From positions 434,001 through 498,000 of the forward strand of contig NZ_SZPZ01000003.1 in NCBI RefSeq assembly GCF_005233875.1: 64,000 nt of DNA, in the 5' to 3' direction. Source of the stretch: Kribbella jiaozuonensis. GTDB taxonomy: Bacteria; Actinomycetota; Actinomycetes; Propionibacteriales; Kribbellaceae. Below the pieces are notes generated by a model, which had not been told where the DNA came from, did not search any database, and saw only the letters and a list, made by a program, of their open reading frames with translations. Position 1 is the stretch's first letter; each line of letters begins with the position of its first letter. The translations under genes and the position numbers were made by a program. This document shows, piece by piece, positions 1-8,133 of this stretch.

Positions 1-1
1 G

Positions 2-982
2 GCTCGCAAGGACGCCGAGGTCGTACTGCGGTTGCGCGCGGCCGGGGCGATCATCGTCGGGCTGTCGCACACGCACGAGTTCGCGTACGGCTGCACAGGT
101 ACGTCGAACCGCGTCGGCCCGTGCCGGAACCCGCATGATCCGTTGCGGATGACCGGCGGCTCCAGTTCCGGGTCAGCTGCTGCGGTGGCGGCCGGCGTGG
201 TGCCGCTCGCGATCGGGACCGACACTGCGGGCTCGGTGCGCATCCCCGCTGCGTTGTGCGGGGTTGTCGGCTTCAAGCCGTCCTACGACACCATTCCGGC
301 TGACGGAGTGTTCCCGCTGTCGCAGTCGCTCGACCATGTAGGCGTATTGACCCGCACTGCCGCCGACGCTGCCTACGCCCTGTCCGCCCTCGCCGACGTG
401 CGCAGTGTGGACCTGGCCGCGCCTCGCCTCGGTGTGGCCGCCAACCCCGAGTACGGCGCTCTCGGCCCGTGGTCTGACGCATTCGAGTTGGTCGACGTAC
501 AGCTGCCGGACTGGTCCCACAGCTTCACTACAGCTGCGAACCTCCAAGGCCCTGAAGCGGTGGCGAATCATGCAGCCCGTTCCCAGGACCGGTATCAGCC
601 AGATGTCCAGCAGCGGCTGCGTGAGGCTTCGGCCGTGCAGCCGGCGGACTATGCGCGGGCGCAGGAAGACGCGGTGGCGATCAGGCGAGAGTTGGACGCC
701 GTGCTGCAGCAGGTGGACGCGGTGCTGACTCCGACCGTGCTGACGACTGCACCGCTCATCTCCGAAGCGGCGACGCCCGACGGCGGGCTCGAAGTACGCA
801 AGCAGTTGCTGAACAACACCCGCCTGGCCAACCTCACCCGGCACGCCGCGGTCAGCATCCCGGTACCGACCGACGGCCTCCCCGTCGGCTTGCAGATTAT
901 TGCTGCAAGCAACGAGAAGGCCGCCGCGGTCGCGTGCTGGCTCAGCGATAGATTCGAAGGTCAGCCAGGCTCCACCAGTTAG
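2..982 (+). CDS. Amidase (amidase signature family), 5'-truncated by the window edge
   Basis: The reading frame is open from base 2, so the true start lies upstream. The fragment carries the glycine/serine-rich amidase signature GGSSSGSAAAVAAG, containing the cis-serine, followed by GTDTAGSVRIPA, whose serine is the expected acyl nucleophile. The catalytic lysine would lie in the missing part. The family hydrolyses amide bonds through a Ser-cisSer-Lys triad in the cytoplasm; the substrate cannot be told from this piece. The C-terminal part is shorter and less typical than in GatA, so a GatA role is unlikely. The 3' end overlaps the convergent GH30 gene by 41 bp. Confidence 0.88.
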   Translation, partial: ARKDAEVVLRLRAAGAIIVGLSHTHEFAYGCTGTSNRVGPCRNPHDPLRMTGGSSSGSAAAVAAGVVPLAIGTDTAGSVRIPAALCGVVGFKPSYDTIPADGVFPLSQSLDHVGVLTRTAADAAYALSALADVRSVDLAAPRLGVAANPEYGALGPWSDAFELVDVQLPDWSHSFTTAANLQGPEAVANHAARSQDRYQPDVQQRLREASAVQPADYARAQEDAVAIRRELDAVLQQVDAVLTPTVLTTAPLISEAATPDGGLEVRKQLLNNTRLANLTRHAAVSIPVPTDGLPVGLQIIAASNEKAAAVACWLSDRFEGQPGSTS

Positions 983-2837
983 CCGCCGAGCCCGTCGAGG
1001 TCACGCGCACATAGCGCGCACGCGTCGGCCGTAGCTCGACCGTCGTGAGCTGGCCGGTGGACGCACCGGACGCAACGGTCTGCCAGCTCACACCATCCTT
1101 GCTGACAGCAACCTCGTACCCGCGCGCGTAGTCGCCGGCGTTCCCGCCACTGTCGAGCGCAACCTGACGGAACGTCTGCGTCTTGCCCAGATCCACCTGC
1201 ACCCACTGACCGAGCGCCTGCGCCTCCTTGCTCTGCCAGACCGTCGAGCCGTCCTGATCGGTCAACAGGCCAGCATCCGCGCCGTTCACACTCGCCGTCG
1301 CACCTGCAACAGCCAACTGCTGCGGTACGTCGGTCGCCACCCGACCCCACGTGTACGTCGCGATCGCGCCGCCAGGCAGCTCGTAGTCGAACGTCTTGTC
1401 GCCCACCGCGACCGTGAAGCTCCGCGGGTCGTCGTTCTCGTTGTGTACGAGGAGCGCCGTCGTACCGTCCGAGTTGCGGAACGCGGCGGACATCAGCTGC
1501 CCGTTCCATCCGGTCGTCCCGTACGACGTACTCCCGATCCGCACCGCGCCCGGCTTCACGAACTTCGACAGGTGGCCGATCGTGTAGTACTCCGCATCGG
1601 TCGTGACCGTCCCGTCCGGCTGCAGCGTGACCAGGCCGGTGCAGGTGTCACAGCCGCCGAGGTGCGGGCCGCCGGTCGAGTCGAGCGCGATGTTCCAGTT
1701 GACGACCGACTTGGCCCAGTTGCGCGTCGTACCGAGCATCAGCGTGCGGGCGTGCCACGTCAGCGTGCCGCGGAAGATCTGCGGCGGGGTGTCGGTCGGC
1801 CCGTGCGAGCCGGAGCATTCGGTGAACCAGATGCCCTTCGACGGGAACGCGTTGTGCAGATCGGTTTGCTTGGACGGATCGCCCGAGTAGCAGTGGTACG
1901 CCGTACCCGCGATCCATTTGGCGGCCGAGGTCTGGAGCAGCTTGTACGGGTAGTCGGTCTCCGGGTCCTCACCAGGCGGGGTGGAGGCGATGTCACCGGG
2001 GTGCGTGGTCCAGTTGTGGTCGTAGCCGAGGATCTTGGTCCGCGGGCTGGCCTTCTTGAGCAGCGGTCCCAGGGCGGTGATGACCGCTGCTTCCTGCCGC
2101 ACCGGCATGTCGGTGCCCGGGTACGCGCTCGGCTTGCGGTTCTGCGGCTCGTTCTGAATCGAGAGGAAGTCGACCGGTACGCCGGCCTTCGCGTACGCCT
2201 GGACGAACTTCACCAGGTAGCGCGCATAGGCGTCGTACACCTTGGGATCGTCCTTGAGCCGAGTGCCGACGAGCGTGTCGCCGGTCTTCATCCACGCGGG
2301 CGGACTCCACGGCGTCGCCATCACCTTGAGTTGCGGGTTGAGTTGCTTGGCCCGTCGCAGCAACGGCAGCACCTGCTGCTGGTCGTGCGCGATCGTGAAG
2401 TGCTTCAGGCCGAAGTCGGTCTGGCCGGCCGGCACGTCGTCGTACGTGTAGTGCTCGGCCGCGGCGGTGAAGTCGGACGAGCCGACCGGCTGGCGCAGGA
2501 AGCTGACGCCGATCCCTTGGCGCGGGTCGAAGAGCTTGCGCATCGTCTGCTCGCGATCGGCCGGGCTGAGCTTGTACAGCACGCTCGCGGACGAGTCGGT
2601 GATCGAGGCGCCGAAGCCGTCCATGGTCTGGTACGACGTCCGCGGGTCGACCGTGATCGTGGTCCGGTCGCTCGCTCCGTCGTGGAAGGTGACGGGCGCG
2701 CGCTGGTGCAGCAGCTCCGCGCGGTCCGGCGTGGTGACCCAGACATTGACCTGGGTCGTCGGGGGGTGGGCCTGGGCAGGCCCGGTGAGTGACGCCACCG
2801 TGAGAGCAAGGGCGACGCCGAAGGCGGGTGTTCTCAT
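942..2837 (-). CDS. Secreted GH30 family glycoside hydrolase with C-terminal F5/8-type carbohydrate-binding domain
   Basis: 631 aa from an ATG preceded by a good GAGGAG ribosome-binding site. An N-terminal signal peptide (MRTPAFGVALALTVASLTG, then AQAHP) directs export. The GH30 TIM barrel starts with the family motif DGFGASITDSSA. The acid/base glutamate is E230 in IQNEP and the nucleophile is E340 in FTECSG. GH30 enzymes are retaining glucosylceramidase-, glucanase- or xylanase-type hydrolases; the exact substrate cannot be read here. Roughly the last 120 residues form a discoidin/F5-8C (CBM32-like) domain. The gene is divergent from a LacI-type regulator, which probably controls it. Its 3' end overlaps the amidase gene. 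Confidence 0.9.
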   Translation of the reverse strand: MRTPAFGVALALTVASLTGPAQAHPPTTQVNVWVTTPDRAELLHQRAPVTFHDGASDRTTITVDPRTSYQTMDGFGASITDSSASVLYKLSPADREQTMRKLFDPRQGIGVSFLRQPVGSSDFTAAAEHYTYDDVPAGQTDFGLKHFTIAHDQQQVLPLLRRAKQLNPQLKVMATPWSPPAWMKTGDTLVGTRLKDDPKVYDAYARYLVKFVQAYAKAGVPVDFLSIQNEPQNRKPSAYPGTDMPVRQEAAVITALGPLLKKASPRTKILGYDHNWTTHPGDIASTPPGEDPETDYPYKLLQTSAAKWIAGTAYHCYSGDPSKQTDLHNAFPSKGIWFTECSGSHGPTDTPPQIFRGTLTWHARTLMLGTTRNWAKSVVNWNIALDSTGGPHLGGCDTCTGLVTLQPDGTVTTDAEYYTIGHLSKFVKPGAVRIGSTSYGTTGWNGQLMSAAFRNSDGTTALLVHNENDDPRSFTVAVGDKTFDYELPGGAIATYTWGRVATDVPQQLAVAGATASVNGADAGLLTDQDGSTVWQSKEAQALGQWVQVDLGKTQTFRQVALDSGGNAGDYARGYEVAVSKDGVSWQTVASGASTGQLTTVELRPTRARYVRVTSTGSAANWWSLADLRIYR

Positions 2838-2850
2838 CGCGCTCCTCAGG

Positions 2851-2953
2851 GATGAAACAAACGGCCTCAGGACACGCCCGCTGTAGACCACTGTCAAGGT
2901 CTGGGAGCGTAGGTCTAGAGTGCTGAGCGTGAAACAAAGCGATGTAACAAATG
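2851..2953. promoter_or_regulatory. GH30/LacI divergent control region with repeated GATGWAACAAAYG elements
   Basis: The 113-bp divergent spacer carries GATGAAACAAACG at 2851-2863 and GATGTAACAAATG at 2941-2953, plus GAAACAAAG at 2931-2939. One copy sits just upstream of the GH30 ribosome-binding site and one overlaps the start of the LacI gene. A possible -35 for GH30 is TTGACA on the minus strand (2899-2894). The layout suits a LacI-type repressor acting on both genes. It is unusual that the repeats are direct half-sites and not one clear palindrome. Confidence 0.45.
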
Positions 2954-3964
2954 CCGCGCGCTAGAGCGACCATGCGCGACGTCGCGGCCGCGGCCGGGGT
3001 GTCGCTCGCAACCGTGTCCCGTGTGGTCAACCAGGTCGGCGGCATCGCGCCGGAGACTCGCCGGCTGGTCGAGCAGGCGATCGAGGAACTCGGGCTGCCC
3101 GCGCCCGTGCCCCGGGGTGGTACGCCGAAGCCGGTCGAGGGCGCCGTCTACGTGCGCTGCCCGTACTTGCTGACCGACTACTTCGGCCTGATCGTCTCGT
3201 CGATCGCGGAGACGCTGGACCGGCACGGCCGGCAGGTGATCCTCAACGCAGGCGAGGCCGCGCAGCACGATCCCGTCCTGCCGCACCTGGCGTCTCGCCG
3301 GGGCGTCGGCGGCGCCGTACTCATCCTTCCGCCCGAGCCGAGCGAGGACCTGGTCCGGCTCAGTTCACGTCGTTTCCCGTTCGTGGTGGTCGATCCGCGG
3401 ACCGCATTGCCGCGGGACATCCCGTCGGTCTCCGCGGCTCACCACTCGGGCGCCCGCCAACTCACGGCCCACCTGACCGCGCTCGGCCATACCCGCATCG
3501 GCGTCATCGCAGGCCCACGCGAATGGCTGGCCGCCGATGCGCGCCTCAGCGGTCATGCCGCCGCGCTCGCCGACGCCGGGATCCTCCCCGATGCATCGCT
3601 CGTCCGCCACGACCAACCGACCACAGTGCACGGCTACCGCGCTGCGCTCTCCTTGCTCGAGCTCGACCCGCGACCGACCGCGCTGGTCGCCTTCAACGAC
3701 AAGGCTGCGATCGGCGCTCTTCAAGCCGCGACCGAGAGCGGCCTGTCCGTCCCGGGCGATCTCTCCGTCGCCGGCTTCGACGACCTCGATCTCAGTCGCG
3801 CGACGACGCCTCAACTCACGACGGTCCGCCAGCCGTTGCAGGAGATGGGCCGGATGGCCGTCAGCCTCCTGACCCGCCTGCTGGACCGCCACGAGGTCGA
3901 AGCGCTGCACGTCGAGCTCGCGACCGAGCTGATCGTCCGCGGCAGCACGGGCTCACCCCGCTAG
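2951..3964 (+). CDS. LacI/GalR-family transcriptional regulator
   Basis: 337 aa. The N-terminus MRDVAAAAGVSLATVSRVVN is the classic LacI helix-turn-helix and hinge start, followed by a periplasmic-binding-protein-like sugar-sensing domain with motifs such as ALVAFNDKAAIGAL and DLSVAGFDDLD near the C-terminus. It binds DNA as a dimer and usually responds to a sugar. It is divergent from the GH30 glycosidase, so regulation of that gene is the natural inference. The ATG at 2951 and the in-frame ATG at 2972 are both possible starts. The stop codon shares a CTAG with the stop of the convergent sigma-factor gene. Confidence 0.93.
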   Translation: MPRARATMRDVAAAAGVSLATVSRVVNQVGGIAPETRRLVEQAIEELGLPAPVPRGGTPKPVEGAVYVRCPYLLTDYFGLIVSSIAETLDRHGRQVILNAGEAAQHDPVLPHLASRRGVGGAVLILPPEPSEDLVRLSSRRFPFVVVDPRTALPRDIPSVSAAHHSGARQLTAHLTALGHTRIGVIAGPREWLAADARLSGHAAALADAGILPDASLVRHDQPTTVHGYRAALSLLELDPRPTALVAFNDKAAIGALQAATESGLSVPGDLSVAGFDDLDLSRATTPQLTTVRQPLQEMGRMAVSLLTRLLDRHEVEALHVELATELIVRGSTGSPR

Positions 3965-5151
3965 CGCTCGCGGAGACGTGCCGCGCGGTTGCGGAGGTAG
4001 CGCTGCTCGGGGGTGTTCGTGGTGAGTTTTGCCGCTGACAGGTAGGTATCGGCCGCTTCCCGGTGATCGCCCCGCAGCTCGAGGAGATGCGCCCGGACGG
4101 CATGGAAGCGGTGGCCGCGGAGCGCGCGCTCGTCGGTCGCCAGCGTGTCGAGGAGCCGGATCCCGGCCTCGGGGCCGTGCACCATCGCGGTCGCGACGGC
4201 CCGGTTCAGCCGGACGACCGGACCGTCCAGCAACGGTTCGAGCAAGTTGTACAGGGCAAGGATCTGCCGCCAGTCGGTGTCCCGGGCCGTCTTCGCCTCA
4301 CTGTGGAGGGCGGCGATCGCGGCCTGCAACTGGTACGGCCCGAGTGCCGTCGTACGCATCGCCCGGGTGATCAGCTCGGTGCCCTCGCGGATCGCCGCGT
4401 GATCCCAGCGCGAGCGGTCCTGCTCGTCGAGCGCGACGAGCGCACCGTCGGCCGCCGTACGCGCGGATCGGCGAGCGTCGGTCAGCAGCATCAGGGCCAG
4501 TAGTCCGGCCGCCTCACCGTCATCGGGCAGCAGACCGTGCAGCATCCGGCCGAGCCGGATCGCCTCCCGGGACAGGTCGGCCCGCGCGAGCTCGTCGCCG
4601 GCTGTACTCGTGTAGCCCTCGTTGAAGATCAGATAGAGAACCTGCAGTACGGCGGCCAGCCGCTCCTCGTAGTCGTCGGGCCGCCGGAACGGTTGTCCCC
4701 GCAGCTTCTGCTTCGCGCGGCTGATCCGCTGCCCGATCGTCGCCTCGGGAGTGAGCAGAGCGGCGGCGATCTCGCTCGTGGTCAGGCCGCCGACCGCTCG
4801 AAGCGTCAAGGGGATCTGAGACGCGGCCGGCAGCGCCGGGTGGCAGCAGAGGAAGAGAACGGTCAGCGAGTCGTCGGTCGTGCTGACCGGTTCCGGAGCG
4901 ACATCCGGCGTACGAACGGCGTCCTCGCGGTGGCGGCGGGATTCCTCGTTGCGCAACAGGTCGATCAGTCGCCGGGAGGCGACCCGGATCAGCCAGGTCC
5001 GTGGCTCATCCGGGACGCCCTGCTCGGGCCACCGTTGCGCGGCGACCAGGAGCGCCTCCTGGACCGCGTCCTCACACGTCTCGAAATGGCCGTACCGGCG
5101 GACCAGTGCGCCGAGCACCTGCGGGGCGAGGCCGCGCCACAGCTCCTCCAT
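3961..5151 (-). CDS. ECF42-type RNA polymerase sigma factor with C-terminal TPR-like extension
   Basis: 396 aa, about twice the length of a minimal ECF sigma. Sigma region 2 is near the N-terminus (CEDAVQEALLVAAQRWP, then RTWLIRVASRRLIDLLRN) and region 4 is around residues 105-160 (LTLRAVGGLTTSEIAAALL, then TIGQRISRAKQKLR). The long C-terminal helical domain (DUF6596 type) is typical of ECF42. This group is regulated by its own extension, not by an anti-sigma factor, and is genetically linked to DGPF/YCII proteins, exactly as here. It lies 2 bp downstream of the YCII gene and is probably the last gene of a three-gene autoregulated operon. Confidence 0.93.
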   Translation of the reverse strand: MEELWRGLAPQVLGALVRRYGHFETCEDAVQEALLVAAQRWPEQGVPDEPRTWLIRVASRRLIDLLRNEESRRHREDAVRTPDVAPEPVSTTDDSLTVLFLCCHPALPAASQIPLTLRAVGGLTTSEIAAALLTPEATIGQRISRAKQKLRGQPFRRPDDYEERLAAVLQVLYLIFNEGYTSTAGDELARADLSREAIRLGRMLHGLLPDDGEAAGLLALMLLTDARRSARTAADGALVALDEQDRSRWDHAAIREGTELITRAMRTTALGPYQLQAAIAALHSEAKTARDTDWRQILALYNLLEPLLDGPVVRLNRAVATAMVHGPEAGIRLLDTLATDERALRGHRFHAVRAHLLELRGDHREAADTYLSAAKLTTNTPEQRYLRNRAARLRER

Positions 5152-5153
5152 CG

Positions 5154-5531
5154 TCAGCTGTCCGGGCGGACGTCTTCCGGTCCGGCCATGATCGGCCGTA
5201 CTTCGACCGTCTCGCCGACAGCGTCGACGATCCGGGCCGCGATCGCCATCACCCGGTCGTGGCTGTCACAGTCCACGATCGCGAAGCTCGCCAGGACCTC
5301 CTTGGACTCCGCGAACGGTCCGTCACTGGCAACCGGTCCGGCCGCGGTACGTCGTACCGTGCGGCTGAGCGCCGGATGGGCCAGGCCTTCGGTGCCGAGC
5401 AGCTCGCCGGTCGCGGTCAGCTCCGCCGCGAGGTCCTCGTAGAACTTGCAGGCCGCGAGGAACTCCGGGCTGTTCACGTCGACCGCGTCCCAGTCGGTCT
5501 GGTCGCCGTACGCGAGAAGCAGGTACTTCAT
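5154..5531 (-). CDS. YCII-related DGPF-domain protein (ECF42 partner)
   Basis: 125 aa. It begins MKYLLLAYGDQ and contains SDGPFAESKE, the DGPF signature, followed by a YCII-like ferredoxin-fold core. Small DGPF proteins accompany ECF42 sigma factors in many bacteria. Their biochemical function is not established, although the YCII fold is linked to dimeric enzymes. Its start overlaps the stop of the upstream gene as ATGA, and the sigma gene begins 2 bp after its stop. The three genes are therefore almost certainly co-transcribed. Confidence 0.92.
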   Translation of the reverse strand: MKYLLLAYGDQTDWDAVDVNSPEFLAACKFYEDLAAELTATGELLGTEGLAHPALSRTVRRTAAGPVASDGPFAESKEVLASFAIVDCDSHDRVMAIAARIVDAVGETVEVRPIMAGPEDVRPDS

Positions 5532-5965
5532 CGGTCACTCCTTGAGGCAGCGGTCCGGACCATGGTGGCGTGGTAGCCGCCGCCCGGGTACACCCAGTCT
5601 CCGGTGAGGCGGTTGCCGTCGTCGGTGAAGACGCCCTTGAAGTGGCCGGGCGAGCCCTTGAAGCCGCCCCAGATCGTGAGCTCGTCGCCGGCCAGCTCGT
5701 AGACGTAGTCCAGTGTGTTGCCGTCGGCGTCGTACACGCGCGACTTCACCTCCGTCCCGCGCTCCCCGCCGAACGGGTGCTCGTAGCCGATGATCTCGGT
5801 CATCCGTACTTCGTGGCCGTCGTGATCGAGGCGGCCGCGCTGCACCAGGAAGTGGCCGCCGTCCAGCCATTCGAAGGTCGTCGTACCGGTCGCGCCGCCG
5901 CTGACGTCCCAGGTGCCGACGAGGCGGCCGAGGCGCTGCAGTTCGTTGCTCATGTTGTTGGTCAT
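5528..5965 (-). CDS. DUF1579-like small beta-barrel protein, first gene of the ECF42 cassette
   Basis: 145 aa from the ATG at 5965, or 141 aa from the ATG at 5953. The protein has the features of a lipocalin-like single domain: LGRLVGTWDVSGG near the N-terminus and a series of Gly/aromatic-rich strands (IWGGFKGSPGHF, TGDWVYPGGGYHATM). DUF1579-type proteins occur next to sigma/YCII cassettes; their function is unknown. A longer open frame upstream has no coding character. The predicted ECF promoter ends so close to 5965 that translation may be leaderless, or may start at 5953. Confidence 0.8.
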   Translation of the reverse strand: MTNNMSNELQRLGRLVGTWDVSGGATGTTTFEWLDGGHFLVQRGRLDHDGHEVRMTEIIGYEHPFGGERGTEVKSRVYDADGNTLDYVYELAGDELTIWGGFKGSPGHFKGVFTDDGNRLTGDWVYPGGGYHATMVRTAASRSDR

Positions 5966-5974
5966 GCTGCTACC

Positions 5975-6000
5975 TCGAAGCCGGGCAGCGGCTTTCGACA
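5975..6000 (-). promoter_or_regulatory. Predicted ECF42-dependent promoter, TGTCGA-N17-CGA
   Basis: On the minus strand TGTCGA (6000-5995) is followed after 17 bp by CGA (5977-5975), a few bases upstream of the DUF1579-like gene. As I recall, TGTCGA at -35 with CGA/TC at -10 is the motif reported for ECF42 promoters. The position in front of the cassette that encodes the sigma factor fits autoregulation. Confidence 0.6.
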
Positions 6001-6068
6001 GGTTCGGGATGTTCAAATCCGGCCAACAGGCAGTGCGCGAAACGGCTCGGTTGTGGCAGGTTTTAGAC

Positions 6069-7529
6069 ATGAACCTTCGGATCGGCATTGCCGGGATCGC
6101 CATCGAGTCCAGTACGTTCTCGCCGCATCGGGCCGGGCTGGCCGATTTCGACGTACGGCGTGGGGACCACCTGATGGAGCGGTACGAGTTCCTCGGGAAG
6201 GAGTGGGCGCAGGGGATCGAGTGGGTCCCGCTGCTGCACGCGCGCTCGCTGCCGGGCGGCGCCGTACTGCCGGAGGTGTACGACGACCTGTCGGCCGAGA
6301 TCGTCACCCGGACCGAGGCGGCCGGTGAGCTGGACGGGTTCTTCTTCGACATCCACGGCGCGATGAGCGTGGTCGGGCGGCAGGACGCGGAGGCCGATCT
6401 GGCGACGCGGATCCGCGCGGTGATCGGTCCCGACGTACTGATGTCGGCGTCGATGGACCTGCACGGGAACGTGTCGCGCGAGCTGGGTACGGCGGTGGAT
6501 CTGATCACCTGCTACCGGATGGCGCCACACGAGGACGCGATGGAGAGCCGCGAACGGGCGTTGCGCAATCTCGTGGAGCGGCTGCGCTCCGGGCTGGGGA
6601 AGCCGGGGAAGGCGTGGATCCAGGTGCCGGTGCTGCTGCCCGGCGAGAAGACGTCGACGCGCCTCGAGCCGGCCAAGTCGATCTACCACCGCGTCGGCGA
6701 GATCGCGGACGAGCCCGGGGTACTGGATGCGGCGGTGTGGGTCGGGTACGCATGGGCGGACGAACCGCGGTGCCGAGCTGCTGTTGTTGTGACTGGTGAT
6801 GATTCTGCTCTGATCACTGCGCGCGCTGCTGAGCTGGCTGCTGCGTACTGGGATGCGCGCGACGGGTTCGAATTCGTGGCGCCGACGGGGACCTTGCAGG
6901 AGTGCGTATCCGCAGGTCTTGCCAGCACCGCCCGCCCGTTCCTGATCAGCGACTCCGGCGACAACCCGACCGCCGGCGGCGCGGGTGACACCTCGTGGAC
7001 GCTCGGCCAACTGCTCGCGATCGAGGAGTTGACCTCAGGCAAGGCGACGGCGATCCACGCCAGCATCACCGACCCCGCAGCCGTCGCCGCGTGCGTCGCG
7101 GCCGGCGTCGGCAATTCCGTTGAGGTAACCGCAGGTGGCAAGGTCGACAACATCCCGGCAGGCCCGGTCCCTATGTCCGGCACAGTCTTCTCGATCTCCG
7201 AGGACCCGGTCGGCGGAACAGTCGCGGTGGTGAAGGTCGGCGGCCTCCACTCGATTCTCACCACCCGCCGCAAGCCCTACCACCACATCGCCGACTTCAC
7301 GTCGTTGGGCCTCGACCCCTCGGCGACGGACCTGGTCATCGTGAAGATCGGGTACCTCGAGCCCGAGCTCTACAACCTCGCGGCCGACTGGCTCCTGGCC
7401 CTCACCCCCGGCGGCGTAGACCAGGACCTCCTCCGCCTCGGCCACCACGGTGTACTCCGCCCTCTGTTCCCCTTCGACCCAGACATGTCCACCCCAGACC
7501 TCACCCCCGAACTCCTCCCCAACAGCTGA
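6069..7529 (+). CDS. M81 family metallopeptidase (MlrC-like)
   Basis: 486 aa. It has the family start RIGIAGIAIESSTFSP and the zinc-site motifs DIHGAM, MDLHGNVS and YRMAPHEDAMES, then the C-terminal SGDNPTAGGAGDTSW motif. MlrC and relatives are zinc amidohydrolases or peptidases; MlrC itself acts on linearised microcystin fragments, but most members have unknown physiological substrates. The ATG at 6069 matches the family start. The longer open frame from 5913 is not supported. There is no strong ribosome-binding site. It is followed immediately by the left arm of the 7.5-8.1 kb inverted-repeat element. Confidence 0.88.
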   Translation: MNLRIGIAGIAIESSTFSPHRAGLADFDVRRGDHLMERYEFLGKEWAQGIEWVPLLHARSLPGGAVLPEVYDDLSAEIVTRTEAAGELDGFFFDIHGAMSVVGRQDAEADLATRIRAVIGPDVLMSASMDLHGNVSRELGTAVDLITCYRMAPHEDAMESRERALRNLVERLRSGLGKPGKAWIQVPVLLPGEKTSTRLEPAKSIYHRVGEIADEPGVLDAAVWVGYAWADEPRCRAAVVVTGDDSALITARAAELAAAYWDARDGFEFVAPTGTLQECVSAGLASTARPFLISDSGDNPTAGGAGDTSWTLGQLLAIEELTSGKATAIHASITDPAAVAACVAAGVGNSVEVTAGGKVDNIPAGPVPMSGTVFSISEDPVGGTVAVVKVGGLHSILTTRRKPYHHIADFTSLGLDPSATDLVIVKIGYLEPELYNLAADWLLALTPGGVDQDLLRLGHHGVLRPLFPFDPDMSTPDLTPELLPNS

Positions 7530-7634
7530 CAGCCCCCGCGGGCTACGCAGGCGCTCCGCTCGTCACTACGTTCCTCACCCGCGCCTACTCCGCCCGCACC
7601 CACCCACCCCCGGCTCAGCGCCGTGCATCCTCTT

Positions 7635-7686
7635 CCGGCTATCGCCGGTGCTTCCGGCTGCCGCCGGACTGTGCGCGCTGCCGCGC
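7635..7686. repeat. Left array of three mini-hairpins, 19-bp period
   Basis: Three consecutive short palindromes with 4-nt loops: CCGGC-tatc-GCCGG at 7635-7648, CCGGC-tgcc-GCCGG at 7654-7667 and GCGCG-ctgc-CGCGC at 7673-7686. They start exactly 19 bp apart. The third has different stem bases from the first two but keeps pairing, which suggests the structure is what is retained. Confidence 0.7.
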
Positions 7687-7773
7687 GGTGAGTGCCATGT
7701 GCTGCCGCCGACTTGTGTCGACGAGACAACCGGCGGTCGTGGCGGCGCGGCCCGGATCGTGAGCCGGGTGGGC

Positions 7774-7801
7774 TGTGGATACCGGAGCGGGCTGTGGATA
7801 A
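7774..7801 (-). other. Pair of DnaA-box-like motifs
   Basis: TGTGGATA at 7774-7781 and TGTGGATAA at 7793-7801 (the reverse complement of TTATCCACA) are spaced 19 bp apart in the centre of the inverted-repeat element. The second is a perfect classical DnaA box. Binding is not shown. Confidence 0.35.
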
Positions 7802-7948
7802 AGGTGTGTCAGCTCCACGGAGCGCATCTGCGAGCTCTCCCGCTGAAGGCGGCTCGCCTGGCGGATGCAGGTGGCCCGGCGGCGGATTCGGACGAGCCGT
7901 TCGCTCCGGCGAGCGTGGTCGCGCGTGGCGATAAGCCCGTAGTCGACC

Positions 7949-8023
7949 GCGGGCGGTAGCCCGCAAACGGCCGGCGGTAGCCGGCAAGGTCCGGCGGGAG
8001 CCGGATGCCCCGGCGATAGCCGG
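7949..8023. repeat. Right array of four mini-hairpins, about 20-bp period
   Basis: Four tandem hairpins with 4-nt loops: GCGGGC-ggta-GCCCGC (7949-7964), GCCGGC-ggta-GCCGGC (7970-7985), TCCGGC-ggga-GCCGGA (7990-8005) and CCGGC-gata-GCCGG (8010-8023). Every loop has the form GNNA on this strand. Stem changes between units are compensatory (G-C versus T-A at the outer pair; CGGGC versus CCGGC). The array is the inverted partner of the left array. Confidence 0.75.
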
Positions 8024-8133
8024 AAGGGATGCACGGCGCTGAGCCGGGGGTGGGCGGGTGCGCGCGTAGTGGGCGCGCTGAGGAGCGGAGCGACGAAGGA
8101 AGCGTCCGCGTAGCCCGCGGGGGACTCCTGCGG

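Larger units (their letters stand above)
7530..8133. repeat. 600-bp non-coding element with long inverted terminal repeats and mini-hairpin arrays
   Basis: The whole space between the stops of two convergent genes (7529 and 8134) lacks a credible gene. The left end (from 7533, starting CCCCCGCGGGCTACGC) and the right end (to 8123) are inverted copies over about 130 bp. Both share CCCCCGCGGGCTACGC at the tip and a nearly perfect inner block that includes GGCTCAGCGCCGTGCATCC. Inside the arms lie arrays of short hairpins (listed separately). The 260-bp centre holds two TGTGGATA motifs and further small palindromes. It could be a mobile MITE-like element, a double terminator grown by duplication, or a structured RNA. 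No transposase is present. Confidence 0.75.

Noticed and set aside
1443..2792. 449-aa open frame on the plus strand opposite the GH30 gene
   Set aside because: It is the antisense of a well-supported GH30 gene, Arg/Val/Gly-rich with no domain or start signal; typical high-GC shadow.
6000..6069. Earlier start of the M81 gene at 5913
   Set aside because: It would add 52 residues not found in the family and overlap the ECF42 promoter and the divergent DUF1579-like gene.
7639..8034. Short open frames in the 7.5-8.1 kb element (80-205 aa on both strands)
   Set aside because: They run through the hairpin arrays and inverted repeats, have no ribosome-binding sites and no family similarity.
7530..8133. 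CRISPR array or retron suggested by regular hairpin repeats
   Set aside because: Repeat units are 14-16 bp palindromes without spacers of constant length, and no cas or reverse-transcriptase gene is near.
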